DNA of 27,742 nt from the NCBI GenBank assembly GCA_035548675.1, contig DASZSJ010000034.1:1-27742 (forward strand), read 5' to 3'. The stretch is from VRUE01 sp035548675 (GTDB taxonomy: Bacteria > Actinomycetota > Thermoleophilia > Solirubrobacterales > 70-9). Numbering within the stretch: position 1 is the first letter of the stretch; each line of letters opens with the position of its first letter. Positions 13,550 through 22,182 of this stretch are shown piece by piece. The translations under genes were made by a program, and so were the position numbers. Under the pieces are notes generated by a model. It made no database searches and was not told where the DNA came from. It saw only the letters and a list, made by a program, of their open reading frames with translations.

Positions 13550-14890
13550 ATGTTTGGTTTCGGGAAACCGGGCAGGGCCGGCCTTCGCGCCGCGTTCCTG
13601 GTCGGTGCCATAGTCGCCGCCTTCGGCGTCGGCGGCGTCAATGTGGGGACCGCCTCCGCGGCATGCGGTGCGGGCATCACCACGAACATCCACGGCGAGG
13701 GGGCCTCGCTGCAGAAAGTAGCCCAGGAAATCTGGACCGGCCAAAACGGCTCCACCGGCTTCCGCGCCTTATGCGAAGCCGAAGGCGGCACCGCCGAAGT
13801 GACCTATGAACCGAGTGGTAGCGGGGCGGGCCTCCATGCATGGGGAGCGGACGACGCTGCGACCTTCAAAACGGGCGATCACTTCGTCTCGACCGATGAC
13901 GCGCCCAACGCGGGTCAGATTACGAACGTCAACACCTCGCTCAACAATGCCACGGGCAAGGCGGGGGACATCGTTGTGGTCCCGGTCGCCCAGACGGCGA
14001 TCGCGATACCGATCTTACCCCCGACAGGATGCACGCTGTCCGGAGACAAGATCACCAATCATGAGCTCCTATCAATTTGGACGGGAACGCTCATTGATTG
14101 GGATGAACTCCACTTTGCCGAAGGCGAATGCAACAAGCCGATCGTCAGGGTGGTCCGCAGCGATGGCTCGGGTACCACGTACCAGTTCAAGAACTACCTG
14201 AACTTAATCGCTGAAGGCGCATTAGTTCCCTGCACGCCGGAAGCGACGATGACGTGGAAAGCCCTGCAGACCAACGACACGACCAAAGGAGAAAACAATC
14301 CGAACCTCCTTTGGCCGGAGGAAAAATTCTGCGCAACGCCTGAAGAAAAAGCCGCGATCAGCAAATCAGCGCTGGTCAAGGCAAAAGGCGGAAGCGGTGT
14401 CGTCGCTGCGGTGAACGCCGCCTCGATGGCGACCGAAGGTCGCATTGGTTATGCGGCGCTTGCCGATGCCATGAACGGCGGTTCATTAGTCGCACAGCTG
14501 CAGAACAATGGTTTAGGGGTTGACCCCTTAGAAGAGGGCAACGAAGCGACGTTCGCGTCCCCAGTTGACCCGGAATTACCTGAAAGCTCCAACTGCGTAG
14601 AAGTCAACTACAGCAACCTGCCCGTTGGAACCATTAACCAGGACTGGTCGGAGGTGTATGGAGCAAACGACTCGGTCGAACAGGAAAAGTACCCGCTCTG
14701 CACCCTGACGTTTGCTTTAGCGGCTGTTGAAGAGAGTGAAATCTTCAGCCCGGGCGTTAAAGCAACGGTTGAGCAGTACCTCTTACACATCATCAGTCAG
14801 GGCCAGGCAGAAGTCGCGATGTCTTGGTACAGCCCGCTGCCGGCAGCGGTTGCGACAAAGGCCAAAGAAGCGATTGAAAAAATCAAATAG
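13550..14890 (+). CDS. Secreted PstS-like phosphate-binding protein
   Basis: A 446-residue secreted protein of the PstS class, which captures phosphate for an ABC importer. The signal peptide (1-37) ends TASA and has no lipobox cysteine. Ligand-loop motifs are all visible: GEGASLQ, YEPSGSGAGL, STDDAP, VPVAQTAIAI, RSDGSGTTYQFKNYL and GRIGYA, in the standard PstS order. Extra cysteines and inserts make it about 80-100 residues longer than classical PstS. No pstC, pstA or pstB gene is near, so it may serve a distant importer or have another role. Its codons are anomalous: 10 of 32 leucines use TTA, and GAA and AAA dominate, whereas neighbouring genes use almost none. The signal-peptide region is normal GC-rich. 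It has its own strong ribosome site and a strong terminator, so it is probably monocistronic. Confidence 0.88.
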   Translation: MFGFGKPGRAGLRAAFLVGAIVAAFGVGGVNVGTASAACGAGITTNIHGEGASLQKVAQEIWTGQNGSTGFRALCEAEGGTAEVTYEPSGSGAGLHAWGADDAATFKTGDHFVSTDDAPNAGQITNVNTSLNNATGKAGDIVVVPVAQTAIAIPILPPTGCTLSGDKITNHELLSIWTGTLIDWDELHFAEGECNKPIVRVVRSDGSGTTYQFKNYLNLIAEGALVPCTPEATMTWKALQTNDTTKGENNPNLLWPEEKFCATPEEKAAISKSALVKAKGGSGVVAAVNAASMATEGRIGYAALADAMNGGSLVAQLQNNGLGVDPLEEGNEATFASPVDPELPESSNCVEVNYSNLPVGTINQDWSEVYGANDSVEQEKYPLCTLTFALAAVEESEIFSPGVKATVEQYLLHIISQGQAEVAMSWYSPLPAAVATKAKEAIEKIK

Positions 14891-14900
14891 GTAAAGCGAG

Positions 14901-14919
14901 CGCCCGGCTGGTATCGGGC
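14901..14919 (+). other. Hairpin just downstream of the PstS-like gene
   Basis: GCCCG (14901-14905) pairs with CGGGC (about 14915-14919) around a nine-base loop, directly ahead of the main terminator. It might protect the 3' end of the message. A 5-bp stem is weak evidence. Confidence 0.3.
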
Positions 14920-14930
14920 CGAGCTTGATT

Positions 14931-14978
14931 GGGACCGGGGCGGATCGATTGCGACACGCCCCGGTCCCTTTCCTTTTT
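14931..14978 (+). terminator. Strong intrinsic terminator of the PstS-like gene
   Basis: GGGACCGGGGCG (14931-14942) and CGCCCCGGTCCC (14957-14968) form a perfect 12-bp stem with a 14-base loop. TTTCCTTTTT (14969-14978) follows directly. This is the clearest terminator in the window, and it isolates the PstS-like gene from the secreted-protein cluster beginning 90 bases later. Confidence 0.92.
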
Positions 14979-15068
14979 GAGAACGCAGAGTTCTCACAAT
15001 GTTTACAAGCTCGGCATTCCCTCTCGACAGCATTGCCCCCGACCATGCTGGCAAGACGAGGGAGATCC

Positions 15069-18000
15069 ATGAGGACTTGGACGTTGAGGCAGGGATTGAA
15101 CGGCGCGCAGCGCGCAACGGCACTCTGTGCCGTACTGGCCATTGCGCTCTTGGCCATGGTGGGCGGCGCCGGTTTCGCCAGGGCGGACGTCTTTGGCCAA
15201 CTGGACAGTTGGGGCACGCCGCCCAGCAGTCCGATCCAGGAAGGCCGGCCGGCCGATCAGTTCTACCAGGCGTCCGCCTTTGGCCTCGATCCGGTCGACG
15301 ACAGCGTCTACGTGCTGGATTTCAAGAACGCCACACGCACGGTCTTCCGCCTGCAGAAGTTCGACCAGGCAGGAACCCCGCTCGGCTCCACGACGTTCCC
15401 ACGGCTCAACGCCAACACGAACGTCTACGGCATTGCCGTGGACCACACGCTTGGTCGTGTCTACCTGCTGCAGGCGACCAAAGGCCTGGACTCATCAAAT
15501 GCGAATCGATACGTCGCCACCAAGTTGCTGGTCTACTCGACCGCCCCTACGGAGGGTGGCGAACTGACGTTTGCCGCGGGTGTTCCTTCGGGTGAACTAT
15601 CGCTCCCGTCGACGTTCCCCAGTACCCAGCCGATCGAGCAGCCCGATCCCCCCGCCATCGATCCCATCACTCATGACGTTCTCATATCGGGGTTGAGCTC
15701 AAGCACCACCACGACCCACGTGTTGGTCCGGTTCGGCCAAGCCGGCTTGGAGCTGGATCGCTTTACGGATAGCGCCGGGGTGATAACCGCGAGATCCAGT
15801 ACTCGCAATTCGCTGGGCAGCGTTGTTTCCCCGGATGGCGAGGAGATCTACCTCGGCGTCGGTTCGACCAATTTCAATGCCGACGTCTACGAGCTCCCGG
15901 CGTCGCTGGACAGCATTGCCTCGCTCGATGGCAGCGACGGCAGGCCACTGCTGAAGCAGGCCGGCGTGGGTACCGGAACGCACGTGACGACAGGGGGCTT
16001 TGGCCCGCAGCTCGCCATCTCTCCCGATGGGGAAGTGCTCTACATCTCGGACATCGCCAAGAACGGGACCACGGGCAACGAAGGCAACGTCTGGGTGCGG
16101 GGACTCTCGCTCGCCGATGGCTCGACCAGGATCCTCTACGGTGGCGGGCAGACCGGCGTGCTGGAAGGCGGCACCTGCAGGATCACCTGGAGCAGCCCGG
16201 CCTTCGCTGTCGATGATGCAGGTGCGCTGTTTGCGTTCGACTACGGGATCACGCTGGGTGGTGCCGCGATAGCGACCTTTGGCGATCAGGTGCTGAAGTT
16301 CGGCAGCGGGGGAGGCGGTTGCCCCAATCCCTCACTGCAGCTCAAGGTCAATGACTCCTCGTCGACGATCACGGTCGAAAAAGGCGACCAGGTCACGCTC
16401 GACGCCAGCGACTCGGAGTTCGCCGATCGCGTTCCCACCGATGCGACTTGGAAATGGAGCGGTCCGGAATCGTCGAGTCAGACCTCGACCCCGCCTCCTG
16501 CCCCATTGACGTTCTCGCGTCGCTTCCTCGAAGCCGGAACCTATGTACTCGACTTCAGCGTCCTCGCCACCGGTCCCATCGTGCAAGATTCTGGATCCGC
16601 AGAGAGAGCATCGTGGTCCGTCGTGCCCAAGACCTTGATCGTGAGGGGCGCCACCCCGCTCGCCAGGTTCATTCCCTCGGCGACGACGACCCCCTCGGGC
16701 GTGCCCGTCAGCTTCGACGCCGGCGACTCCGAAGACCCCAGAGGGGGGACCTGCAGCCAGGAGGACGGCTGCGCGCCGACCCACTCGCTCGCTGGCTACC
16801 GCTGGGAGTTCGACGACGGCAGCGGCTCCCCTGAGGTCGTCGTCTGCGATGGCGACGGCGACCCCGCTGCTTGCGACGGCGACGAGGTCAGCGAGAGCTT
16901 CGAGAACACCGGCTCCGCTCCCAAGCAGGTGACGGTGCGACTGAAGGTGACCAGCAACGACAACGAGCAGAGCGGCCCCTACGACTCGGAAAGTGAAAAG
17001 CAGATCACCGTTAACCCGGCGACGCCCGACCCAGAATTGAGCGTGGGGGCCAATCCCGGCGACGGACAGGGCACAGTCGTCAGCGACCCCGAGGGGATCG
17101 ATTGTCCGGCCGCCTGCAGCAAGACCTTCGCGGCGGACACCGTGGTGACCCTCGAGGCCAAGCCGACGCCGGGCACCCACTCGTTCTTCGCTGGCTGGAG
17201 CACACCGGCGGGCGGCTGCACGGTGACCACCAACCCCTGCCAGGTGACGATGGACCAGAGCAGGTCGCTGACCGCGCGCTTCGACCTGACCAGGTTCAAG
17301 CTCACCGTCTCCAAGTCCAACCCCGCGGGCGGCACGGTCAGCGGCGGCAGCGCCGCCGAGCCGGGCACAATCGACTGCGGCAGCGGCTCGGGCTGTGAAC
17401 ACCAATACGTCGAGGGCGCCCAGGTGACCCTGACCCGGAGCACCACCAGCCCCGGCTTCGAGTTCAAGGAATGGGCTCCCGCCGGAGCCTGCGACTCGGA
17501 ACCCGGCGGCAACTGCGTGGTGTCGATGAACGCAGCCAGGTCGGTGCAGGCGGTCTTCGTAATCCCCGCCCCGACGGCCCACAACGAAGCGGAGGGAGGG
17601 GTCGGCCAGACCAGTGTCGCGATGCGCGGCACGGTCGACAACAGGGGCGCCGTAGAGGGCAGCAGCTGCATCTTCGAAGTGGCGCTGGCAAGCGACCCTG
17701 GCTTCTCCTCTCCGGTCGCAACCCCCGCTTGCACGCCCGCCAAAATCACCGGAACGGGCCCTAAAGCGGTCTCCGCCAACGCCTTCAACCTCAAACCCGG
17801 GACCGCGTACCTCTACAGGGTCAAGGCGACCAGCAATGGCGGCTCCGCCGTCGGCACGCCCGCTGAGGCCTTCACCACTGCTGCTGACTCACCGCCGGCA
17901 GGTGGCGGGGGAGGGGGCGGTTCCACGGATGGCGCTCAGCAACAGCAGCCGAGCGGCGGCAGCGACGCTGGCACCGGGGGCGCCAGGCAAGGCACCACAG

Positions 18001-18179
18001 AGAAAGGCGCCACTCCGGCACAGAGGCGCAAGGCGGCGATCGCCCGCTGCCGCAAGCTGAAGGCCGCGAAAGCCCGGACGAAGTGCCTGCGCAAAGCCCG
18101 TCAGATCGGCAAGCACAAGAAGCACAAGCGGCATCGCAGTTCTCCGCGGCTTGCTTTGAGCTCTCCGTTCGCTTGGTGA
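15069..18179 (+). CDS. Secreted propeller-PKD-InlB repeat-Fn3 surface protein
   Basis: A 1036-residue exported protein. The signal peptide (1-39) ends AGFARA. Residues about 40-420 form a six-blade-like beta-propeller (AFGLDPVDDSVYVLDF, YGIAVDHTLGRVYLL, GSVVSPDGEEIYLG, LAISPDGEVLYISDI and similar). Two PKD-like domains follow (about 425-515 and 530-650; the second has YRWEFDDGSGSP). Two InlB/Flg_new-type repeats come next (about 655-740 and 740-831, each with IDC...C and a FxGW or FKEW turn and ...VTM/VSM...ARF/VF end), then an Fn3-like domain (834-944). It ends with a Gly/Gln/Ser linker and a strongly cationic tail with Arg/Lys-Cys pairs. The domain set suggests adhesion or carbohydrate or envelope binding. 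The ATG at 15069 has GGGAG four bases upstream; in-frame ATGs at 14925 and 15045 lie before the signal peptide. It is the first gene of a four-gene unit. Confidence 0.85.
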   Translation: MRTWTLRQGLNGAQRATALCAVLAIALLAMVGGAGFARADVFGQLDSWGTPPSSPIQEGRPADQFYQASAFGLDPVDDSVYVLDFKNATRTVFRLQKFDQAGTPLGSTTFPRLNANTNVYGIAVDHTLGRVYLLQATKGLDSSNANRYVATKLLVYSTAPTEGGELTFAAGVPSGELSLPSTFPSTQPIEQPDPPAIDPITHDVLISGLSSSTTTTHVLVRFGQAGLELDRFTDSAGVITARSSTRNSLGSVVSPDGEEIYLGVGSTNFNADVYELPASLDSIASLDGSDGRPLLKQAGVGTGTHVTTGGFGPQLAISPDGEVLYISDIAKNGTTGNEGNVWVRGLSLADGSTRILYGGGQTGVLEGGTCRITWSSPAFAVDDAGALFAFDYGITLGGAAIATFGDQVLKFGSGGGGCPNPSLQLKVNDSSSTITVEKGDQVTLDASDSEFADRVPTDATWKWSGPESSSQTSTPPPAPLTFSRRFLEAGTYVLDFSVLATGPIVQDSGSAERASWSVVPKTLIVRGATPLARFIPSATTTPSGVPVSFDAGDSEDPRGGTCSQEDGCAPTHSLAGYRWEFDDGSGSPEVVVCDGDGDPAACDGDEVSESFENTGSAPKQVTVRLKVTSNDNEQSGPYDSESEKQITVNPATPDPELSVGANPGDGQGTVVSDPEGIDCPAACSKTFAADTVVTLEAKPTPGTHSFFAGWSTPAGGCTVTTNPCQVTMDQSRSLTARFDLTRFKLTVSKSNPAGGTVSGGSAAEPGTIDCGSGSGCEHQYVEGAQVTLTRSTTSPGFEFKEWAPAGACDSEPGGNCVVSMNAARSVQAVFVIPAPTAHNEAEGGVGQTSVAMRGTVDNRGAVEGSSCIFEVALASDPGFSSPVATPACTPAKITGTGPKAVSANAFNLKPGTAYLYRVKATSNGGSAVGTPAEAFTTAADSPPAGGGGGGGSTDGAQQQQPSGGSDAGTGGARQGTTEKGATPAQRRKAAIARCRKLKAAKARTKCLRKARQIGKHKKHKRHRSSPRLALSSPFAW

Positions 18180-20143
18180 AGGCGAGGACGATAGGGACGG
18201 CCATTCTGGTGTCCGCCGTAGCGCTCGCGGCGGCAGCGTCACCCGCGTCTGCACTGATCCTGCCACCGACGACGATCGACGGACCGTCCTCGTCCATCGT
18301 CGAGTTTGGTGGGGTCGCAATCGCTCCGGATGGAACCGGCGGTCTGGCTTACACGAAAACGGTCGACGGCGCACCGCATGTCTTTGCCTCGCGCTTCAAC
18401 GGTACGAGCTGGGATGCGCCGATGCGGGTCGATTGGAATCAGTCCTTCGAAGCTAGCCAGGTGCGGATCGCGGCCGGTGAAGGGGGGCAATTGCTGGTGG
18501 TCTGGGTAACGCCCGTGGGGACCGTTCACGAGCATCTCCAAAGTGGCCTCCTCTCCGCCGAGCTCGGCCCCGGGTCAAATGGCTTCGGCCCGTCGCTGCT
18601 GGTCGATCCCGACATCGGCAGCGGGGTGGGCGCGACACCCTCACTCGCCGGCACCGAACCCGGCAAGGCGATCGTCGTCTATCGCGTCGTCACGGAGGAC
18701 TACTCACTGCCAGTACCGCATCCGATTCCACAGCTCCGTCCGGGAGATGTCCTGGCCGAGGTCCGCCTCGCTCGCTTCAGCGGCGACCGCTGGTCACGGA
18801 TTGCTCCGGTCAACCGCAACCCGGCCGCTTCCATGCGTCCGCCAAGCGAGGCCAACGCGCCGCGGGTGGCTCTTTCCGCCGACGGCTCCGCTGCGGTCGC
18901 CTGGCAGGAGCCCGATCGGACCGGCGCGGCGCGGATCTGGCTGCGGCGCATTTTCGGCACCACACCCGGTCCCCCGTTGGAGGCAAGCCCGGCGACCTGG
19001 GACGGCAAGCCGATCGCCGAGGACGCGGATGCGATCTCACTCGACGAGACCGCCCTCGCGCAGGTCAGGGTCGCGATGCGGGTCGGCGGCGGGCCCGGCA
19101 GCGCCTTGGGCAGGCCGCGGCTCTTCCTCAACTCCCTGCCCCCCGGCTTCTCGCTCACCGCGGGGAAGCTGACCGGGGCCGAATTCGCCGACGGCGGCGC
19201 TGGGCCGCCGCTTGGCGCGCCAAGCGTCGCCGCGGGGGACGAAGGTGGGGGGGAGGGCTCACTGCACCTCGCCTTCACCGCCGCCGGCGGAATCGGCGAG
19301 GTCGGCGTTGGCGACGACGGCAAGGTCACTCCCATCCCTCTGCCGCCAGGCCCTCGCGTCGCTCCGGGCGGCGACGCCGTCGCGGCGGTCGATCCAAGCG
19401 GCGGTGGCCTTGCAGCCTGGCCCTCTTTCGATCGGCAGGGTCGTCCCGCCCTCGCCGTCCGCCAGGTCCTCGGCTCGGGCGCGGCACAGACGGGCCTGGT
19501 CTCGGGTGTCCAGGCGGGGCCGGTGTCGGGGCTGGCGATCGGGCGACTGGAAAGTGGCGATGCGCTGATCGGCTTCCGTCAGGGCGAGGCGGGCTCCTTC
19601 GAGATCGTCGGCGAGCGGGTCGGTGCGGCGCCGAGCAAACTCATCCTGCAGGGACCTTCTCGTTGGGTCCGTCCCCGCCGGGCTCGGTTGCACTGGGAAG
19701 GGCCGCGCAGCGCGGTTGGCGGGCTTACCTACAGCGTCCTGCTCGACGGTCGCGTGGCCCGCGGCGGCTTGCGCCGCCACCGCTTTCGACCACGGCCGGC
19801 GGTGCTCGGAAGCGGCGTCGTCAGGGCGCAGGTGCTGGCCACCGACCGACTGGGACAGCAGCTGCTCAGCCGGCCGACGAAGCTGCGGGTGGATGGGCAG
19901 GCCCCCCGGGTGCGGGTGCGGGTGCGGAGGGCGCGGGGCGCCGTTGCTATCCGCATCGCCGATTCCGATTCGGGCCTGCGCCGGCGCGCAACGAGGGTCG
20001 ACTTCGGCGATGGCGTGCGCTCCAGGGGCGGGACGAAGTTCCGCCATGCATACGATCGAGGAGGGCGCTACTCGGTTCTTATTCGCGCCCGCGACAGGAC
20101 CGGAAACCGCCTCGCCCGCCGGCTGGAGGTGAGCGTGCGATGA
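18176..20143 (+). CDS. Secreted protein with propeller-like body and C-terminal PKD-type domain
   Basis: A 655-residue exported protein with unknown role. The start is the GTG at 18176, which overlaps the stop of the previous gene in GTGA and begins a clean signal peptide (KARTIGTAILVSAVALAAA, cleavage after ASPASA, residue 26). An upstream ATG at 18083 would put 31 extra residues before the signal peptide. The body has repeating strands of propeller type (GVAIAPDGTGGLAYTKT, RVALSADGSAAVAWQEPD, AVAAVDPSGGGLAAW). About residue 500 onward is Arg-rich and beta-structured. The last 60 residues resemble a PKD domain (RVDFGDGVRSRGG, FRHAYDRGGRYSVLIRARD). It is similar in build to the flanking genes but not an obvious duplicate of either. 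The gene is coupled to both neighbours by 4-base overlaps. Confidence 0.8.
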   Translation: MKARTIGTAILVSAVALAAAASPASALILPPTTIDGPSSSIVEFGGVAIAPDGTGGLAYTKTVDGAPHVFASRFNGTSWDAPMRVDWNQSFEASQVRIAAGEGGQLLVVWVTPVGTVHEHLQSGLLSAELGPGSNGFGPSLLVDPDIGSGVGATPSLAGTEPGKAIVVYRVVTEDYSLPVPHPIPQLRPGDVLAEVRLARFSGDRWSRIAPVNRNPAASMRPPSEANAPRVALSADGSAAVAWQEPDRTGAARIWLRRIFGTTPGPPLEASPATWDGKPIAEDADAISLDETALAQVRVAMRVGGGPGSALGRPRLFLNSLPPGFSLTAGKLTGAEFADGGAGPPLGAPSVAAGDEGGGEGSLHLAFTAAGGIGEVGVGDDGKVTPIPLPPGPRVAPGGDAVAAVDPSGGGLAAWPSFDRQGRPALAVRQVLGSGAAQTGLVSGVQAGPVSGLAIGRLESGDALIGFRQGEAGSFEIVGERVGAAPSKLILQGPSRWVRPRRARLHWEGPRSAVGGLTYSVLLDGRVARGGLRRHRFRPRPAVLGSGVVRAQVLATDRLGQQLLSRPTKLRVDGQAPRVRVRVRRARGAVAIRIADSDSGLRRRATRVDFGDGVRSRGGTKFRHAYDRGGRYSVLIRARDRTGNRLARRLEVSVR

Positions 20144-22182
20144 GGCCCTCCGCCATCGCGGTTCCCCTGGCCCTGGCCTTGCTCCTGATTGCTTCCGGGC
20201 CGGCGACAGCGAGCTTCGAACCGATCCGGCTCGTCTCCAAGAGCTCGCTCGAGCAGGCCGACGAAGCGGTCTCTCCGGCGCTCTCCGCCGATGGGCGCTA
20301 TCTCGCCTTCAGGGGCTCGATCGATGGATTGAAGGGGATCTTCAGAAAGGACCTCTCCACCGGTGCGGTCGAGGAGGTGGTTGCCGCCAGCGCCTACCTC
20401 AGCGATCCCCGCGCAAACTCCGAAGCGCCCTCGATCTCGGCTACCGGGCGCTACATCAGCTTCACGACGAGAGCGAGGCTGGACCCGGCTGAGGACCAAG
20501 CGGCCAACTCTGGCGACGTCTACGTCGCCGACATGTCGTCCTCGCCGCCTACCTACACGCTCGCCTCGGCGCTCGATGGCAGCGCGACGGGGCTCGCCTA
20601 TGCGAGCGATGAAGGCTCGAGCGCCAGCGGCCGTGTCGCGCTCAGCGCCGACGGGCGCAGGGTCGCCTTGGTCACCCTCAGCGCTTCGAACCTGCTCGGG
20701 GCCTCCGGTGGCACTCCCGCCGGCCAGGTGCTCCTGCGCGATCTCGACAGCCAGAGGACGATTCTGGTCAGCGCCGTGCGCGACGCCGCGAGTGGGCAGA
20801 TGACCGTGCCGGCTCAGCCAGTCGCCGGCGGCGCGGCGCAGGCGACCGGCACGCCGCGCCCGCGCCCGGGCGCGGCGCTGAGCGCCGATGGGACGACGGT
20901 CGCCTGGCTTGGTACCCACCTCTCCGCGCAGGTACCGGTCTTGGCTGACGAGCCGGAGGCGGTCGCCTCCCAGCCATATACCGAGCCGCTCTGGCGACGG
21001 GTCGCCGATGGGCCGGCGGCGCCCACCCGGCGAGTCGTCGGCGGGGGCGACCCCCTTGCGCCCGGCTGTCCCCCCGACGGCACCCTTGCCGACCCGAGCT
21101 GCCGGGGCCCGTTCCCGATGCTTGCCCAGCTCATCGGAGACTGCGCCTCGGCTGCCGGCTGGCTCAACTCGAACCTCACGGTGAACGGCACTCCGCAGCT
21201 CAGCGCCGACGGGCGCACCGTGGCCATGATTGGCGAGCCCAACGGTTTCTCGAACGTCTTCGTCGTTGACATGCGCGACGGCTTGAGTCGTCGCCAGGCG
21301 CTGCGCCCCCTGACGCGCGAGGTGCCGATCTTCGACCCGTGCTCCGGCGTAACCGACGCGATCAACGTCCCGAACGTCGGCCTGATCTTCGACATCGCGA
21401 TCTCGCCGAACGGGCGGAGAATCGCCTTTGCCACCGCGCGCCAGCAGTTCCCCTTGGCGCCACCCAGCCTGATTGGCGCTGCGCCCCCGTCGCTGGGCTT
21501 GACCGAGCTCTACCGAATCGACCTCGACGGCGAGACCCTGGAGCGCGTCACGCACGAAGTCGGGGGGGTCGGCCCCTCGGATCGAGGCGGCGGCGAAGCC
21601 GGTGGCCAGGGGAGCTCCTCGCCGTCGTTCAACGGCACCGGGGGCACCCTCGCCTTTGCCTCTCTTGCCTCGAACCTGGCGGGTGGGGATACCAACGGGG
21701 CGAGCGATGCCTTCGTCGTCAGCGAAAGTGCCTCCTCTGGCGGTCCCGGTGAAGTCAGTATCTCCGCGCCGCCGCCCTCCCCACGGGCGAGGCTCTGTCG
21801 GAGGTTTGTGGTCAGCGCCTTTTCGGAGGACGACGGCAGCGTGCGCGTCGCGGCGCTGGTTCCGGGCGCGGGGGTGCTGCGGGCGCGGGCGAAGGCCGCG
21901 CTCGGCGGCCACCGCCACAAGCGGGTTGCGGCGGCGCGGCGGCGTGCTGGCCGAGAAGGCCTGTTGGTCTTGAAGCTGAAGCCAGCGCGTCGCATGCGCA
22001 AGCTTGCCCATCGCCGCGGCGGTCTCCTCGCCACGCTGCGGGTCGATTTCACTCAGGCGCGCCGCAAGCCACTGCGTCGGAAGCTCGAAGTCCGTTTCCA
22101 CGCTGGGAGCGCCAGCGCAAGTGGAACGAAACGGAAGGGGAAGGGGGTGGCCCGATGCGCCGGGCAGCGCCGCTCTTCCTAG
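20140..22182 (+). CDS. Secreted seven-bladed TolB/PD40-type propeller protein
   Basis: A 680-residue exported protein. The signal peptide (1-24, LALALLLIASGPATA) is followed by seven PD40-like blades with the hallmark SxDGRxxAF pattern: ALSADGRYLAFRG, SISATGRYISFTT, ALSADGRRVALVT, ALSADGTTVAWLG, QLSADGRTVAMIG, AISPNGRRIAFAT and SFNGTGGTLAFAS. The last blade ends SNLAGGDTNGASDAFV, a sequence typical of this propeller type. A Ser/Pro linker follows, then a basic beta-rich C-terminal domain (about 560-680) with long Arg/Lys runs. Such propellers usually bind proteins or polysaccharide at the cell surface; none is known as an enzyme on this evidence. The ATG at 20140 overlaps the preceding TGA (ATGA) and has a perfect GGAGGTGA ribosome site. 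The next gene starts 28 bases before this one ends. Confidence 0.86.
   Translation: MRPSAIAVPLALALLLIASGPATASFEPIRLVSKSSLEQADEAVSPALSADGRYLAFRGSIDGLKGIFRKDLSTGAVEEVVAASAYLSDPRANSEAPSISATGRYISFTTRARLDPAEDQAANSGDVYVADMSSSPPTYTLASALDGSATGLAYASDEGSSASGRVALSADGRRVALVTLSASNLLGASGGTPAGQVLLRDLDSQRTILVSAVRDAASGQMTVPAQPVAGGAAQATGTPRPRPGAALSADGTTVAWLGTHLSAQVPVLADEPEAVASQPYTEPLWRRVADGPAAPTRRVVGGGDPLAPGCPPDGTLADPSCRGPFPMLAQLIGDCASAAGWLNSNLTVNGTPQLSADGRTVAMIGEPNGFSNVFVVDMRDGLSRRQALRPLTREVPIFDPCSGVTDAINVPNVGLIFDIAISPNGRRIAFATARQQFPLAPPSLIGAAPPSLGLTELYRIDLDGETLERVTHEVGGVGPSDRGGGEAGGQGSSSPSFNGTGGTLAFASLASNLAGGDTNGASDAFVVSESASSGGPGEVSISAPPPSPRARLCRRFVVSAFSEDDGSVRVAALVPGAGVLRARAKAALGGHRHKRVAAARRRAGREGLLVLKLKPARRMRKLAHRRGGLLATLRVDFTQARRKPLRRKLEVRFHAGSASASGTKRKGKGVARCAGQRRSS

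Noticed and set aside
16332..17582. Long antisense frames over the secreted-protein genes (also 3605-5140, 11122-11994 and 20068-22101)
   Set aside because: They lie opposite genes with clear signal peptides and domains, and their composition is that of antisense GC-rich DNA.
13550..18179. The PstS-like gene as the first gene of the secreted-protein operon
   Set aside because: A perfect 12-bp stem with a T-run (14931-14978) separates them, so cotranscription is unlikely even if their functions are linked.
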